The notes under the pieces are model-generated. The model saw nothing but the letters and a program-made list of their open reading frames with translations, was not told the origin of the DNA and ran no database searches. A program made the position numbers and the translations under genes. This document shows, one piece after another, positions 45,465 to 54,150 of a stretch of DNA of 64,000 nt. How positions within the stretch are numbered: position 1 is the stretch's first letter; each line of letters starts with the position of its first letter. The stretch spans positions 4,588,001 to 4,652,000 of the forward strand of contig NZ_VFOL01000001.1 in the NCBI RefSeq assembly GCF_006716065.1, in the 5' to 3' direction. The stretch is from Salinispora arenicola. GTDB lineage: Bacteria > Actinomycetota > Actinomycetes > Mycobacteriales > Micromonosporaceae.

Positions 45465-47969
45465 ATGCCGAGTCTGACCCGCGCCGAGGCCGTCGGCCGC
45501 AGCAGCGGCCTACACGTCCGTTCGTACCACGTTGACCTGGATCTGACCACCGGGGCCGACACCTTCCGATCTCGAACGCGGATCACGTTCGATGCCACCG
45601 GGCTGCCGACCTTTCTCGACCTCAAGCCGCACCGGGTGCACACGATCCTGCTGAACGGCGAGGCGATCGACGCCGGGACACTGCGTGAGGGCCGGCTGCC
45701 GATCCAGCCCCGCACCGGCCGCAACGCGATCGACGTCGACGCCGACATGAGGTACTCCCGGGAGTGCGAGGGTCTCCACCGCTACGTCGACCCGGCGGAC
45801 GGCAAGGTGTACGTCTACGCGTTCGTGTACGTGGACAACGCTCCGCGGGTGTTCGCCTGCTTCGACCAGCCGGATCTGAAGGCGCCCTACACCTTCGCGC
45901 TGCGCACGCCTACCGATTGGCAGGTGATGGGCACCAGCAGTGCCGTGCGCACCGGCCCCGAACGGTGGTTGTTGACCGAAAGCGCACCGCAGGCCACCTA
46001 CCTGACCACCGTGGTCGCCGGACCCTACCGATCGTTTCGGGTTGAGCATGGCGGCGTACGCCTGGGCTTGCACTGCCGGGACTCACTGGGTGATGCGCTC
46101 ACGCACGATCTCGACGAGCTGGTCGACGTCACTCGGCAGTGCCTGGACGCCTACCGTGACCTGTTCGGTGTCCCCTATCCCTATGCCAAGCTCGATCAGG
46201 TCTTCGCACCCGAGTTCAGCGTGCTGTCGCTGGACCATCCCGCCTGCATCCTGCTGCGGGAGCAGTATCTGTTCCGGTCGACCGCCACCGACAGTGAACG
46301 GGAGACCCGGGCGGTGGTCCTGGCACACGGCATCTCCCTGATGTGGATGGCCGGACTCGTCACCAGCGGTTGGTGGGACGACCTGTGGCTGGGCCAGGCA
46401 TTCGCCGACTACATGGCGCACCGGATCACCAGCGAGGCCACCCGCTTCCCGGGGCCACCCACCACCTTCGCGGCCCGGCGCAAGGGACAGGCGTACGTCG
46501 CCGACCAGCGCCCCTCCACCCACCCGGTGGCGATCGACGGTGCCGATGTGCAGAGCGCCCTGCTGGACCTGGACCGGATCTCCTACTTCAAGGGGCACTC
46601 GGTGATTCGCCAACTGGCCACCCGGCTCGGCGACGACGCCCTGCGCGCCGGGTTGCGGCGGTACTTCGCCGACCACGCCCACGGCACGGCTGGCTTCGCC
46701 GACTTCCTCTCGGCCCTGACCGCGGCGACCGGACAGGACCTCGAGGACTGGGCGCAGCGCTGGTTTCGGACCGCGAATGTCACCACGCTGGAGCCGGAGA
46801 TCGAGGTCGTCGACGGCCGGATCGTGCGGGCGGCGGTCCGGCAGTCCGCGCCGAGGAGTCACCCGACGCTACGCCCGCACACCCTCGACATCGGGCTGTA
46901 CGACGGTGCCGGAGGTGGTCACCGGATGCGCGTCCAGGTCGACGGGCCGCTGACCGCACTTCCACAGCTTGTCGGCGAGGCCGCGCCCCGATTCCTGCTG
47001 CTCAACGACGGCGACCTCAGCTATGCCAAGATCCGGTTCGATCCGACCTCGCTGGCCAGTTTGCCCGGGATCCTGCCCACGCTCGAACCGATCAACCGGG
47101 CGATGGTCTGGTGCAACCTGCTACTCGCCGTGCAGGACGGCGCGTTTCCGGCCGACGCTCATCTTGACCTGGTCACGCGGATGGTGGCGGTCGAGACCGA
47201 GCTGTCGATCCTCGCCGAGGTGCTGGAGCAGGCCCGCAACGACGTGGCGGACCGCTTCCTCGACCCGGTCCGGCGACCCGCGGCCATGCGGGCCGTCGCG
47301 GCGGCACTGCGCCACCGGTTGGCCACGCTGGCACCGGGTGACGAGCGACAGGTCACCCTCTTCCGGGCGCTGGTGGACTTCAGCGCCGACCCGACGGAGC
47401 TTCAGGGCTGGCTCGATGGCGCAGACACGCCCGTCGGGCTCCCGGTCGAGGCCGATCTCGCGTGGCGGATCCGATACCGGCTGGCTGTGCTCGGCCGGCT
47501 CGACACCAACGATATCGACCACGCGCTACGTACCGATCCGCGCGGGGACAGCGCTGCCGCCGCCGCGCGCTGCCACGCCGCTCGCCCCGACTCCGCGGCG
47601 AAGGCGTCGGCGTGGAGGACGATCACCCGGGACAGTTCGGTGTCCAGCTACCGACTGTGGGCACTTGCCGAGGGCTTCTGGCAGCCGGAGCAGGCCGACC
47701 TGACCGCGCCGTACGTGCCACGGTTCTTCGTCGAGGCGCCCGGACTCGCCCGGTTGCGCGGCGACCTCGTGCTGGACCTGCTGCTGCGCTTCCTCTATCC
47801 CCGTCACGCCGCCCGCACCGAGACACTGACGGCAGCAGCGGACCTGTTGGCACGGGAGGAGCTTCCGGTGCCGTTGCGCCGGCGGATGGCGGACTTCACC
47901 GACGATTTGCGCCGGGCGGCGCGGGCCCGGACGGTGAGCGCCAACTCGACGGTGGCTTGGGGGCGGTGA
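45465..47969 (+). CDS. M1 aminopeptidase homologue with destroyed zinc site (pseudo-peptidase)
   Basis: An 834-residue protein with full-length PepN/M1 architecture: N-terminal saddle domain, thermolysin-like domain and C-terminal helical domain. The family landmarks align but the catalytic ones are lost. The HExxH site reads HGISL in VVLAHGISLMWMAGLVTSGWWDDLWL. The third zinc ligand (usually NE) reads GQ in WLGQAFADYM. The substrate-binding GAMEN motif reads SLDHP in EFSVLSLDHPACILL. The catalytic-Tyr region ISYFKGHSVIRQL is retained. It cannot be a normal zinc peptidase. Its long intact frame and AAGGAGGT four bases before ATG 45465 show it is maintained, and it is coupled to the flavoprotein gene by a near-overlap. 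A scaffold, binding or new catalytic role in the locus is inferred. Confidence 0.88.
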   Translation: MPSLTRAEAVGRSSGLHVRSYHVDLDLTTGADTFRSRTRITFDATGLPTFLDLKPHRVHTILLNGEAIDAGTLREGRLPIQPRTGRNAIDVDADMRYSRECEGLHRYVDPADGKVYVYAFVYVDNAPRVFACFDQPDLKAPYTFALRTPTDWQVMGTSSAVRTGPERWLLTESAPQATYLTTVVAGPYRSFRVEHGGVRLGLHCRDSLGDALTHDLDELVDVTRQCLDAYRDLFGVPYPYAKLDQVFAPEFSVLSLDHPACILLREQYLFRSTATDSERETRAVVLAHGISLMWMAGLVTSGWWDDLWLGQAFADYMAHRITSEATRFPGPPTTFAARRKGQAYVADQRPSTHPVAIDGADVQSALLDLDRISYFKGHSVIRQLATRLGDDALRAGLRRYFADHAHGTAGFADFLSALTAATGQDLEDWAQRWFRTANVTTLEPEIEVVDGRIVRAAVRQSAPRSHPTLRPHTLDIGLYDGAGGGHRMRVQVDGPLTALPQLVGEAAPRFLLLNDGDLSYAKIRFDPTSLASLPGILPTLEPINRAMVWCNLLLAVQDGAFPADAHLDLVTRMVAVETELSILAEVLEQARNDVADRFLDPVRRPAAMRAVAAALRHRLATLAPGDERQVTLFRALVDFSADPTELQGWLDGADTPVGLPVEADLAWRIRYRLAVLGRLDTNDIDHALRTDPRGDSAAAAARCHAARPDSAAKASAWRTITRDSSVSSYRLWALAEGFWQPEQADLTAPYVPRFFVEAPGLARLRGDLVLDLLLRFLYPRHAARTETLTAAADLLAREELPVPLRRRMADFTDDLRRAARARTVSANSTVAWGR

Positions 47970-47971
47970 CG

Positions 47972-48994
47972 ATGCGGATCACCGTTGTGGGCGCCGGTCT
48001 CGCCGGTGTCTTGCTGGGCTGGCGACTGCGCGGTCTGCGTCCCGACGTGCAGCTGACGCTGGTCACCGGTCCGCCGCGCCCGGATGCCACCGGTTCGTCC
48101 GGTGGCCTGGTCCGGGCCTTCGAGCCGGCACCATCGAACGCGGAGTTGGCGGCCGAGAGCATGGCCGAGTTGGTCGCCAGCCCAGTGCTGCGACGATGGA
48201 GTGCCTATCGGGAGATCGGCTCGACCTATCTGTTGCGGGGCGTGGCCGACGCGGGCGCGCTGCGGCGGGTCGAGAACGTACTACCGGGTTCGGTGGCCCT
48301 GCTGGACCAGCCCGCCCTCACCTCGGGCCTCCCGTTTCGTCAGCTGGACCGGGACGTGGTGGGGGTGGCCGAGCGCCGGGCGGGATTCCTGTCCCCCAGG
48401 CGGCTCCGCGACCGGGTCCTCGCCGACCTTCGCCGTGGCGGCGCCCGGTTCCACGCCGCACCGGCACGGCGGATCGCACCGGACGGCTCCGTGCACACCG
48501 GCGACGGCTCGACCGTGGCCGGGGATGTCACGGTCGTCGCGGCCGGAGCGTGGACGCCGGCGCTACTGACCGCGTCCGGCCTTCCGGTGTCGGGTCTGCG
48601 GACGAAGCAGATCCAGTACACACGCTTCACCGTCGACCTGCCCGGTTTCGGCGCCTTCGTGGACGAGACGACCGGGCTGTACGGGCGGCCGGCCGGGACC
48701 GGTACCTTCCTGTTCGGCCTGCCATGTGACAACTGGAACGAGTCGCCGGAGGCGCTGGCGCTGGACCGCGCCCTGGTGACCCGGGTGGCACGGCGTGTGC
48801 GACGACAGTTCGGAGTGGACCCGGTCGTGGGCGACTCGACCGCGTCGCTCGACTGCTACGTCGACGAGGGCGGGCTACGGCTGCGCCCAGCCGGTGCCAC
48901 CGGGCACATATACACCTTCACCGGCGGCAGTGGCGGCGCCGCGAAGACGGCGCTCGCGGCCAGCCGTCGGGCGGCACTCGCCCTACGGGCCTGA
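47972..48994 (+). CDS. FAD-dependent amine/amino-acid oxidase (DAO superfamily)
   Basis: A 340-residue flavoprotein of the D-amino-acid/glycine-oxidase type. The Rossmann FAD motif is ITVVGAGLAGVLLGWRL; an internal SSGGLVRAFEP segment is typical of DAO relatives. VTVVAAGAWTPALL and the late GHIYTFTGGSGGAAKTALAAS complete the FAD site. The ATG at 47972 is preceded in frame by a GTG at 47966 that overlaps the M1-like stop (GTGA), so the two genes are translationally linked. It could oxidise an amino acid, hydrazine or N-substituted glycine intermediate. That pairing with the neighbouring N-N locus is inference. Confidence 0.87.
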   Translation: MRITVVGAGLAGVLLGWRLRGLRPDVQLTLVTGPPRPDATGSSGGLVRAFEPAPSNAELAAESMAELVASPVLRRWSAYREIGSTYLLRGVADAGALRRVENVLPGSVALLDQPALTSGLPFRQLDRDVVGVAERRAGFLSPRRLRDRVLADLRRGGARFHAAPARRIAPDGSVHTGDGSTVAGDVTVVAAGAWTPALLTASGLPVSGLRTKQIQYTRFTVDLPGFGAFVDETTGLYGRPAGTGTFLFGLPCDNWNESPEALALDRALVTRVARRVRRQFGVDPVVGDSTASLDCYVDEGGLRLRPAGATGHIYTFTGGSGGAAKTALAASRRAALALRA

Positions 48995-49000
48995 CCGGGT

Positions 49001-49723
49001 TCACACACCGCCGCTGGGCGCGGGCAGGCCTCCCGCCGGAGGGCATCCGAACCGGCTGTCGACCGACCGGGCCAGGCCGGTCTGGTAGGCGAACGTAACC
49101 AGCTGTGCCCGGTCCTTCAACTGAAGCTTGCACCGCAGCCGGTAGAGGTGGGTCCGCACCGTCGCGACACTGATGAACAACCGGCCCGCGATCTCGTCCG
49201 CCGACAGCCCGCGTGCGGTGAGCAGGAGAATCTCGCGTTCCCGACCGGTGAGGTTGTTGGCCACGGCCGGGTAGGGCACGCCGACTGGGTCGTCGCTGCT
49301 GCGGAGCCAGTCGAGCATCCGGCGCGCGACCGGCGGGCCGAGCATGGCGTGACCGCTGGCCACTGCCCGGACCGCGATGAGGAGCTCCGCCTTGCTCGCG
49401 TCCTCCGCCAGCACACCGTTGGCTCCCGCCCGGACCAGATCCACCATGGAGTCCGTGATCTCTCCAAGGGCGTACACCACCACGGGTGGACACAGCTCCG
49501 CTCCGCCCTCACGGAGGCGCCGGAGGAACTCTCCGCCGGTCATGTCCTGCAGCCGCAGGCCCGTCAACAGGACGTCCGGACGTCCTTCCCTGGCCAACAC
49601 GATCGCCTCCGCGCCGCTGCCGGTCCCCCCAATGACCTGGACATCCGTCTCGCCCTCGAGAAGTGTTCGTAGGCCGTCACTGACCAGTGTCCGCTCGTCG
49701 CAGATCAACACACGCAACGACAC
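49001..49723 (-). CDS. NarL/LuxR-type response regulator with a non-phosphorylatable receiver
   Basis: A 240-residue regulator. A receiver domain (MSLRVLICDERTLVSDGLRTLLEG) is followed by a LuxR HTH (LTGREREILLLTARGLSADEIAGRLFISVATVRTHLYRL). The phospho-acceptor Asp is replaced by Gly55 in PDVLLTGLRLQDM. The conserved Thr/Ser after strand 4 is Ala (VVVYALGE), and the conserved Lys is Glu (VLAEDASKAEL). The acidic pair Asp9-Glu10 remains. It therefore probably works without phosphorylation, perhaps by ligand binding, as in some antibiotic-cluster regulators. No histidine kinase is nearby. It is convergent with the flavoprotein gene and probably regulates the locus. The start is GTG at 49723. 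Confidence 0.9.
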   Translation of the reverse strand: MSLRVLICDERTLVSDGLRTLLEGETDVQVIGGTGSGAEAIVLAREGRPDVLLTGLRLQDMTGGEFLRRLREGGAELCPPVVVYALGEITDSMVDLVRAGANGVLAEDASKAELLIAVRAVASGHAMLGPPVARRMLDWLRSSDDPVGVPYPAVANNLTGREREILLLTARGLSADEIAGRLFISVATVRTHLYRLRCKLQLKDRAQLVTFAYQTGLARSVDSRFGCPPAGGLPAPSGGV

Positions 49724-50719
49724 CGTGCCTCCTCCCCAGCGCTCTCACCCGGTGACGGTCGGGCCCGTGCTGAGCACACGCCGCCCGTTGCACGGGCCGG
49801 ACGCCGCGCAACGCCTCCATGCTGCGTCCCACAGGGCCGTAACTGTCTGCAAGTTTTCGCGTATACTTTCCGTAGCCAGGTAAGCAAACGCTTATGCTCT
49901 ACGACAAGACGGGCATGTCTGCTGCCCAAAATTGCGCGATGTGAAAGAACCAATTTCAAATATTCCACATCGCGAGACACGGTGGCACACAACTACGGTC
50001 GGTGAGTCGTCCACGCTATTACCCGATCCACAGTGATGCGGCTTGCACAAACGCGACTCACAGGATCGTGGCCATCTCGGGCCAGATATTTACGCATGAT
50101 GCGTAGCCCTCATCGCTGCGGTTCGTGCGCCAGCAACGGTTGCCCCAGGAAACAGCACGGCTCGGACAACAGTGGTTCCCACCGATGATCAACCGCCCCG
50201 CTCCCCCGTCCAAGGATCTCTATCGTCGCTTCTGCCCATGTCAAAAGGGAGGCGAACCGTTAGCCGCAGGCGCCCTGGGCGACGGGTCGCCGACGCACAC
50301 GAGCGAGACACGCGCCCTGCCCACCCCGGCCCGGTGAGGCGGCGCGGGCAAGCGGGAGATCATGCACTGGCACCGTTACCCGGCGGACAGTCTGCTCGCG
50401 AATGTGATTCTTCATCACCAGCCGCAGTGCAGCGAAAGTACACAAACACATCAATTCGCCGCTCAAGAACCTGCGATTATACCCCGCCAGGAAGTACAGG
50501 CAACACCTCGAGCAACGGATCTCGCTCGGCGTCTCGGACCTGATTCGGTGATCAGCGGATCGGAGCGGCGCCGCAGGACCGTGATCCGTCCCGGAGCAAC
50601 GCGCAACGCCGCGAGGACGGGCGGCCAGGGGGTGACCGCCCGCCCCGGGTCCGCCGCCGACCCGAGCCAGTACCACGGCCCAGGGTCCGGCCATCGGGCA
50701 CCTGGTGCCCCTCGGCCTG
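49724..50719. other. Long intergenic region upstream of the response regulator, no gene called
   Basis: Almost 1 kb without a credible coding frame. The first ~250 bp are clearly AT-richer than the surroundings, as in promoter DNA, and include the inverted repeat at 49935-49974. Short frames around 50125-50694 are Arg/Pro/Ser-rich shadows with no family resemblance. Confidence 0.5.
49935..49974. promoter_or_regulatory. Inverted repeat upstream of the response regulator gene
   Basis: CGCGATGTG (49935-49943) and CACATCGCG (49966-49974) are perfect 9-bp inverted arms separated by 22 bp of AT-rich sequence. They lie about 210 bp upstream of the minus-strand response regulator start. This could be an operator or a hairpin; no gene ends here that would need a terminator. 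Confidence 0.5.
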
Positions 50720-52345
50720 TTACCACCGGGCGGACAGCGTGTTCTCGATCAGCACGGCGGACACGTGCTGCTCGACGCGAGCCCGATCCAGCGGACCGGC
50801 GTAGCCGAGGTGCCGGTCCGGCCGGATCACAAAGGCCGCAGCACCGGAGTCGTACAGGCCCCGGGCGGTGCGGCCCCGGTCGAGGAGCACCGGAACCCGA
50901 GGGCTCGTGAATTGGGCAAGCTGCCAGGCCGGGGTCAGCAACCGCAGGTCCACCGCGCCGGCCCAACGACGGGCCACGGCATCGGCAAGGCTTCCAATCT
51001 CCCGGGCCATGGCCGCACCGGGCTCCGCTGCTGCCATCAGCAGGGTGTATCGGTCGGTGGCGAGCTGATCGTGCAGGCGCTGCGGCTGATTGCTGATGCC
51101 ATCGAACAGCATCGGGTCGGGTAGCCGGTCTCCACCGCGCAAACCGCCTCTGCGGCCGGTCACCCCGGCCGTGCGGCGATAGCTGTGCCCGAGTTGGGAC
51201 AACCGGTGGGCGAGCAGCCGGCGGGCCGGCGCGCTGGCCTGGAGTCCGGCCAGCACGGCGTCGCGCAGGTGACGGCGAGGGTCGCCCCGCAGCAGCATCG
51301 CCTCCGCGCCGAGGTGGGTGAAGGTGACGACCTGCCGACCCACACGGTGCCGCTCGGCCTGGTAGCTGTCCAACAGCGTGGCGGGCGCGCGACCGGCGAC
51401 CACCGCGGCCAGCTTCCAGCCCAGGTTGATCGCGTCGGCGACGCCCAGGTTGAGCCCCTGTCCGCCGAACGGGGTGTGCACATGCCCCGCGTCGCCGACC
51501 AGGAAGACCCGACCTTCTCGGTAGGCGGTGGCCTGCCCACGCGCCAGGTCGAAGGTCCAGAACTGGTCGGCGGATTCGATGGTGCCGGGGACGCCGGTAC
51601 GGGACAGGGCCGCCTGCGCGTCGTCGAGGGTGGGTTGCACCGGCTGGCCGGTGGCATCGATGCTCTGGGTGTACGCCAGCCGGTACCGCCGCCGCCCGGG
51701 CAGGGGGAACACTCCGTAGATACCGACGCTGTCGCTGGAAAAGGTCATTTCATTCCGCGGCAACGGCCAATCGATCTCTGCGTCGCACAGCACCCAGGGA
51801 TCGCTGTACGTGGCACTATCGAAACCGATACCGCGCAGCTCCCGGACCGTGCTGTGCGCGCCGTCGCAGCCCACGACCCACTGTGCGGTGATCGTTTCCG
51901 TGCCGCCGTCGGGCGTGGTGACGGTGGCGGTGACCCCGGTGGCGGCCTCGGCGAGGTCGACCAGGGTGGTGTTGCGGTGGAGCGGAACACCACACTGCGC
52001 CAGGTGATCGATAAGTATGTGCTCGGTACGGTACTGCGGAATATCCAGTATGTATGGATAGGCCGTATCAGCGAGCACGCGGAAGTCGACACTGAGCCGG
52101 TCGCGGTGACTGGTCCGCAGCGTGAGCACGTCGACGCGTTGCCCTTCGGCGAGGATCTGGTCGACCACCCCGAGATCACGGAAGTGCTCCAGCGTGCGGG
52201 CGTGCAGGGCGGCGGACTTGGTCAGCTCCAGCGGAGCCGCGTGCTTGTCGATGATCCGGAAGTCGACACCAAGCCGGTTCAGCTGGGCGGCGAGGACCAG
52301 GCCGGTGGGGCCGGCCCCGACAATCAGCACCTGAGGGTGTGGCAC
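50720..52345 (-). CDS. Group A FAD-dependent monooxygenase, second copy
   Basis: A 541-residue aromatic-hydroxylase-type flavoprotein: VLIVGAGPTGLVLAAQLNRLGVDF, then WVVGCDGAHSTVRELRGIGF, then GRVFLVGDAGHVHTPFGGQGLNLG. A C-terminal thioredoxin-like domain is present. The long frame continues upstream antisense to the TetR gene, so the true start is inside it. GTG 52345 has GAGAGG eight bases upstream and gives the family N terminus VPHPQVLIVGAG. It is divergent from a TetR gene with palindromic operators between, the usual sign that TetR represses it in response to an aromatic compound or antibiotic. A detoxifying or modifying oxygenase is likely. Confidence 0.9.
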   Translation of the reverse strand: MPHPQVLIVGAGPTGLVLAAQLNRLGVDFRIIDKHAAPLELTKSAALHARTLEHFRDLGVVDQILAEGQRVDVLTLRTSHRDRLSVDFRVLADTAYPYILDIPQYRTEHILIDHLAQCGVPLHRNTTLVDLAEAATGVTATVTTPDGGTETITAQWVVGCDGAHSTVRELRGIGFDSATYSDPWVLCDAEIDWPLPRNEMTFSSDSVGIYGVFPLPGRRRYRLAYTQSIDATGQPVQPTLDDAQAALSRTGVPGTIESADQFWTFDLARGQATAYREGRVFLVGDAGHVHTPFGGQGLNLGVADAINLGWKLAAVVAGRAPATLLDSYQAERHRVGRQVVTFTHLGAEAMLLRGDPRRHLRDAVLAGLQASAPARRLLAHRLSQLGHSYRRTAGVTGRRGGLRGGDRLPDPMLFDGISNQPQRLHDQLATDRYTLLMAAAEPGAAMAREIGSLADAVARRWAGAVDLRLLTPAWQLAQFTSPRVPVLLDRGRTARGLYDSGAAAFVIRPDRHLGYAGPLDRARVEQHVSAVLIENTLSARW

Positions 52346-52377
52346 GTCGTTCACCTCTCTGCGGACCGAACAGCGAA

Positions 52378-52391
52378 AGCGAGTACTCGCT
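52378..52391. promoter_or_regulatory. Perfect palindrome, probable TetR operator 1
   Basis: AGCGAGTACTCGCT is a perfect 14-bp palindrome in the 108-bp region between the monooxygenase and TetR genes, 33 bp from the monooxygenase start. The size and spacing suit a TetR dimer. A related half-conserved site lies at 52426-52442. Confidence 0.75.
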
Positions 52392-52425
52392 CTTTTAGCG
52401 TGCACCTGCCCGCCCACACCGTCAA

Positions 52426-52442
52426 GAGGGAGCGCTCGCTTT
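52426..52442. promoter_or_regulatory. Imperfect palindrome, probable TetR operator 2
   Basis: GAGGGAGCGCTCGCTTT centres on the palindrome GAGCGCTC, and its complement (AAAGCGAGCGCTCCCTC) shares AAAGCGAG with operator 1. It ends 12 bases before the TetR ATG, well placed for autorepression. Confidence 0.65.
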
Positions 52443-52453
52443 ACGATGAGCGG

Positions 52454-53071
52454 ATGCCGAGAGTCTCCGAGGACCACCGCGCCGCCCGTCGACAGCAGAT
52501 CCTGGCCGCTGCCGCCGCCCGGTTCGCCCGCGATGGCTTCCACCGCACCTCCATGCAGGACGTGGTCGATGAGTCCGGCATGTCGTTCGGCGCCGTCTAC
52601 CGCTACTTCCGCACCAAGAACGACATCGTCATGGCGATCTCCCTGGAGGCGATCAGCATGATCGAAACGGTGGTTCGCGACGGCGTCCAGGCCGGCCGCC
52701 CCGTCGCCGACCTGATGGCAACGCTCCCACGCGCGCTGCTCACCCTCGAACAGATCGACGAACGAATGCGGCTCGCGGTGCAGGCGTGGGGAGAGGCCCT
52801 CCGCGATCAGGCCCTCGCCGAACGCATGCAGTCGGGCCTGCGGCGGGCCCGCGCCGCACTGAAGGAGACCATCGACGTCAGTTACGCCGACAGCGACGTC
52901 CACATCGACGCGGAGGCCGCATCACAGGTCCTGATCTCGATCATTCAAGGCTTCATCCTGCAACGCGCCTGGGATCCCCACCTTGACGCCGACTCGTACG
53001 GTCAGGCCGCGCAGGCGCTGATCGCCGGAACTCTCGGCCGCACCGGGCCCGAGCAGCCGACACCGAGGTGA
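52454..53071 (+). CDS. TetR-family repressor
   Basis: A 205-residue regulator. The N-terminal HTH is RQQILAAAAARFARDGFHRTSMQDVVDESGMSFGAVYRYFRTKNDIV. The C-terminal helical ligand domain ends in VLISIIQGFILQRAWDP. The ATG at 52454 begins MPRVSEDHRAARR; the longer open frame upstream is antisense to the monooxygenase. With operators on both sides of the intergenic region it most likely represses itself and the divergent FAD monooxygenase. Confidence 0.92.
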   Translation: MPRVSEDHRAARRQQILAAAAARFARDGFHRTSMQDVVDESGMSFGAVYRYFRTKNDIVMAISLEAISMIETVVRDGVQAGRPVADLMATLPRALLTLEQIDERMRLAVQAWGEALRDQALAERMQSGLRRARAALKETIDVSYADSDVHIDAEAASQVLISIIQGFILQRAWDPHLDADSYGQAAQALIAGTLGRTGPEQPTPR

Positions 53072-53304
53072 GAAACGACGGTGCGCCTGGTCGCCGTCAG
53101 GCTGACCTCTCGCGTTCCCGGCCGAACAGGACCACGCCGAACGGGACACGCCACGGTTCATGGCGGTGCTCGACAGCTCCGGCCACCCGGCAGCGGGATC
53201 ACAATCGGTGGGAACACGCACGCAGGTACGACTCGTTCGCGTGGGGCCGGGAATAATCCGGACAGATGTGACTTCCTTCAACGCGGTGGGTCAAGGAGGC
53301 GGAC

Positions 53305-54087
53305 GTGCTCGGCTGGAGTAACGCGGTACCCGGCTGGCTCCTGAGTGTGCTCCTCATCGCGGCCCTCACCGGTTGGGGGGCGCTTGGCGTGCTCCTGCGT
53401 TCTCCGATCCAACGGGTGTTCGGATCTGAGCCGAAACGACATGAGATCATGACTACTGCATTACGTTCCGTCGTAACCTTCTACGGTCTCCTTCTCACTC
53501 TCACCGCCGTCACCGCGTATGAAACGTTCGCTGACGCCCGTAAGGTTGTGCTGGCCGAAGCAGCCTCGTTGGCCTCGCTCTCCCGGGCGGTGTCGGACTT
53601 CCCGGAGCCCGTTCGAGGTGAACTGCAGGGACATCTGCGCGACTATGTTGACTACATGACGGACGAGGCATGGCCCTCCTATCGGCAGCGCGCCGCCGTG
53701 CGGGGTGACAATGACGTAGCAGACAAGATCAACTTGACCCTGCACAGACACAAGCCGGAGTCGGACGAGGAAAAGGCACAAAGTAGGATCGCCTTGGCGG
53801 AACTCGAGAAGTTCAACGAGAACCGCCAACTCCGACGTGGTTTCGCCACCACAGAGCTTCCAGGCTTCCTGTGGACCATCCTCGTCGTAGGTGCCGCGCT
53901 CGTCATTTCGCTTACCTGGCTCTTGTCGCCCCGGACACGCAGAGTCCATCTGGTTGTCTCGACGGCGATCGCGGCCATCATAGCTTTGCTGTTGTTCGCC
54001 GTTGAGGCAATGGACGGCCCGTTCGAAGGAAGCCTGAGCGTCTCGCCGGCTCCGTTCGAGGAACTGCGGGAGGAGCTTTCCGGGTAG
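53305..54087 (+). CDS. DUF4239 (bestrophin-like) membrane protein
   Basis: A 260-residue membrane protein with two N-terminal membrane segments (LLSVLLIAALTGWGALGVLL and TTALRSVVTFYGLLLTLTAVTAYETF). A ~110-residue soluble helical region and two C-terminal segments (FLWTILVVGAALVISLTWLL and LVVSTAIAAIIALLLFAVEAMDGPF) follow. The pattern matches the DUF4239 family found widely in actinobacteria; function unknown. AAGGAGG at 53293 lies five bases before the GTG start. It appears monocistronic, and codon use is slightly less GC-biased than in cluster genes. Confidence 0.85.
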   Translation: MLGWSNAVPGWLLSVLLIAALTGWGALGVLLRSPIQRVFGSEPKRHEIMTTALRSVVTFYGLLLTLTAVTAYETFADARKVVLAEAASLASLSRAVSDFPEPVRGELQGHLRDYVDYMTDEAWPSYRQRAAVRGDNDVADKINLTLHRHKPESDEEKAQSRIALAELEKFNENRQLRRGFATTELPGFLWTILVVGAALVISLTWLLSPRTRRVHLVVSTAIAAIIALLLFAVEAMDGPFEGSLSVSPAPFEELREELSG

Positions 54088-54150
54088 GGAGTCCGCGTTC
54101 GTGCGTGGGCACACGCGGGCAGGTAGGTGTGCCCGCTGCGGGGATCGCCC

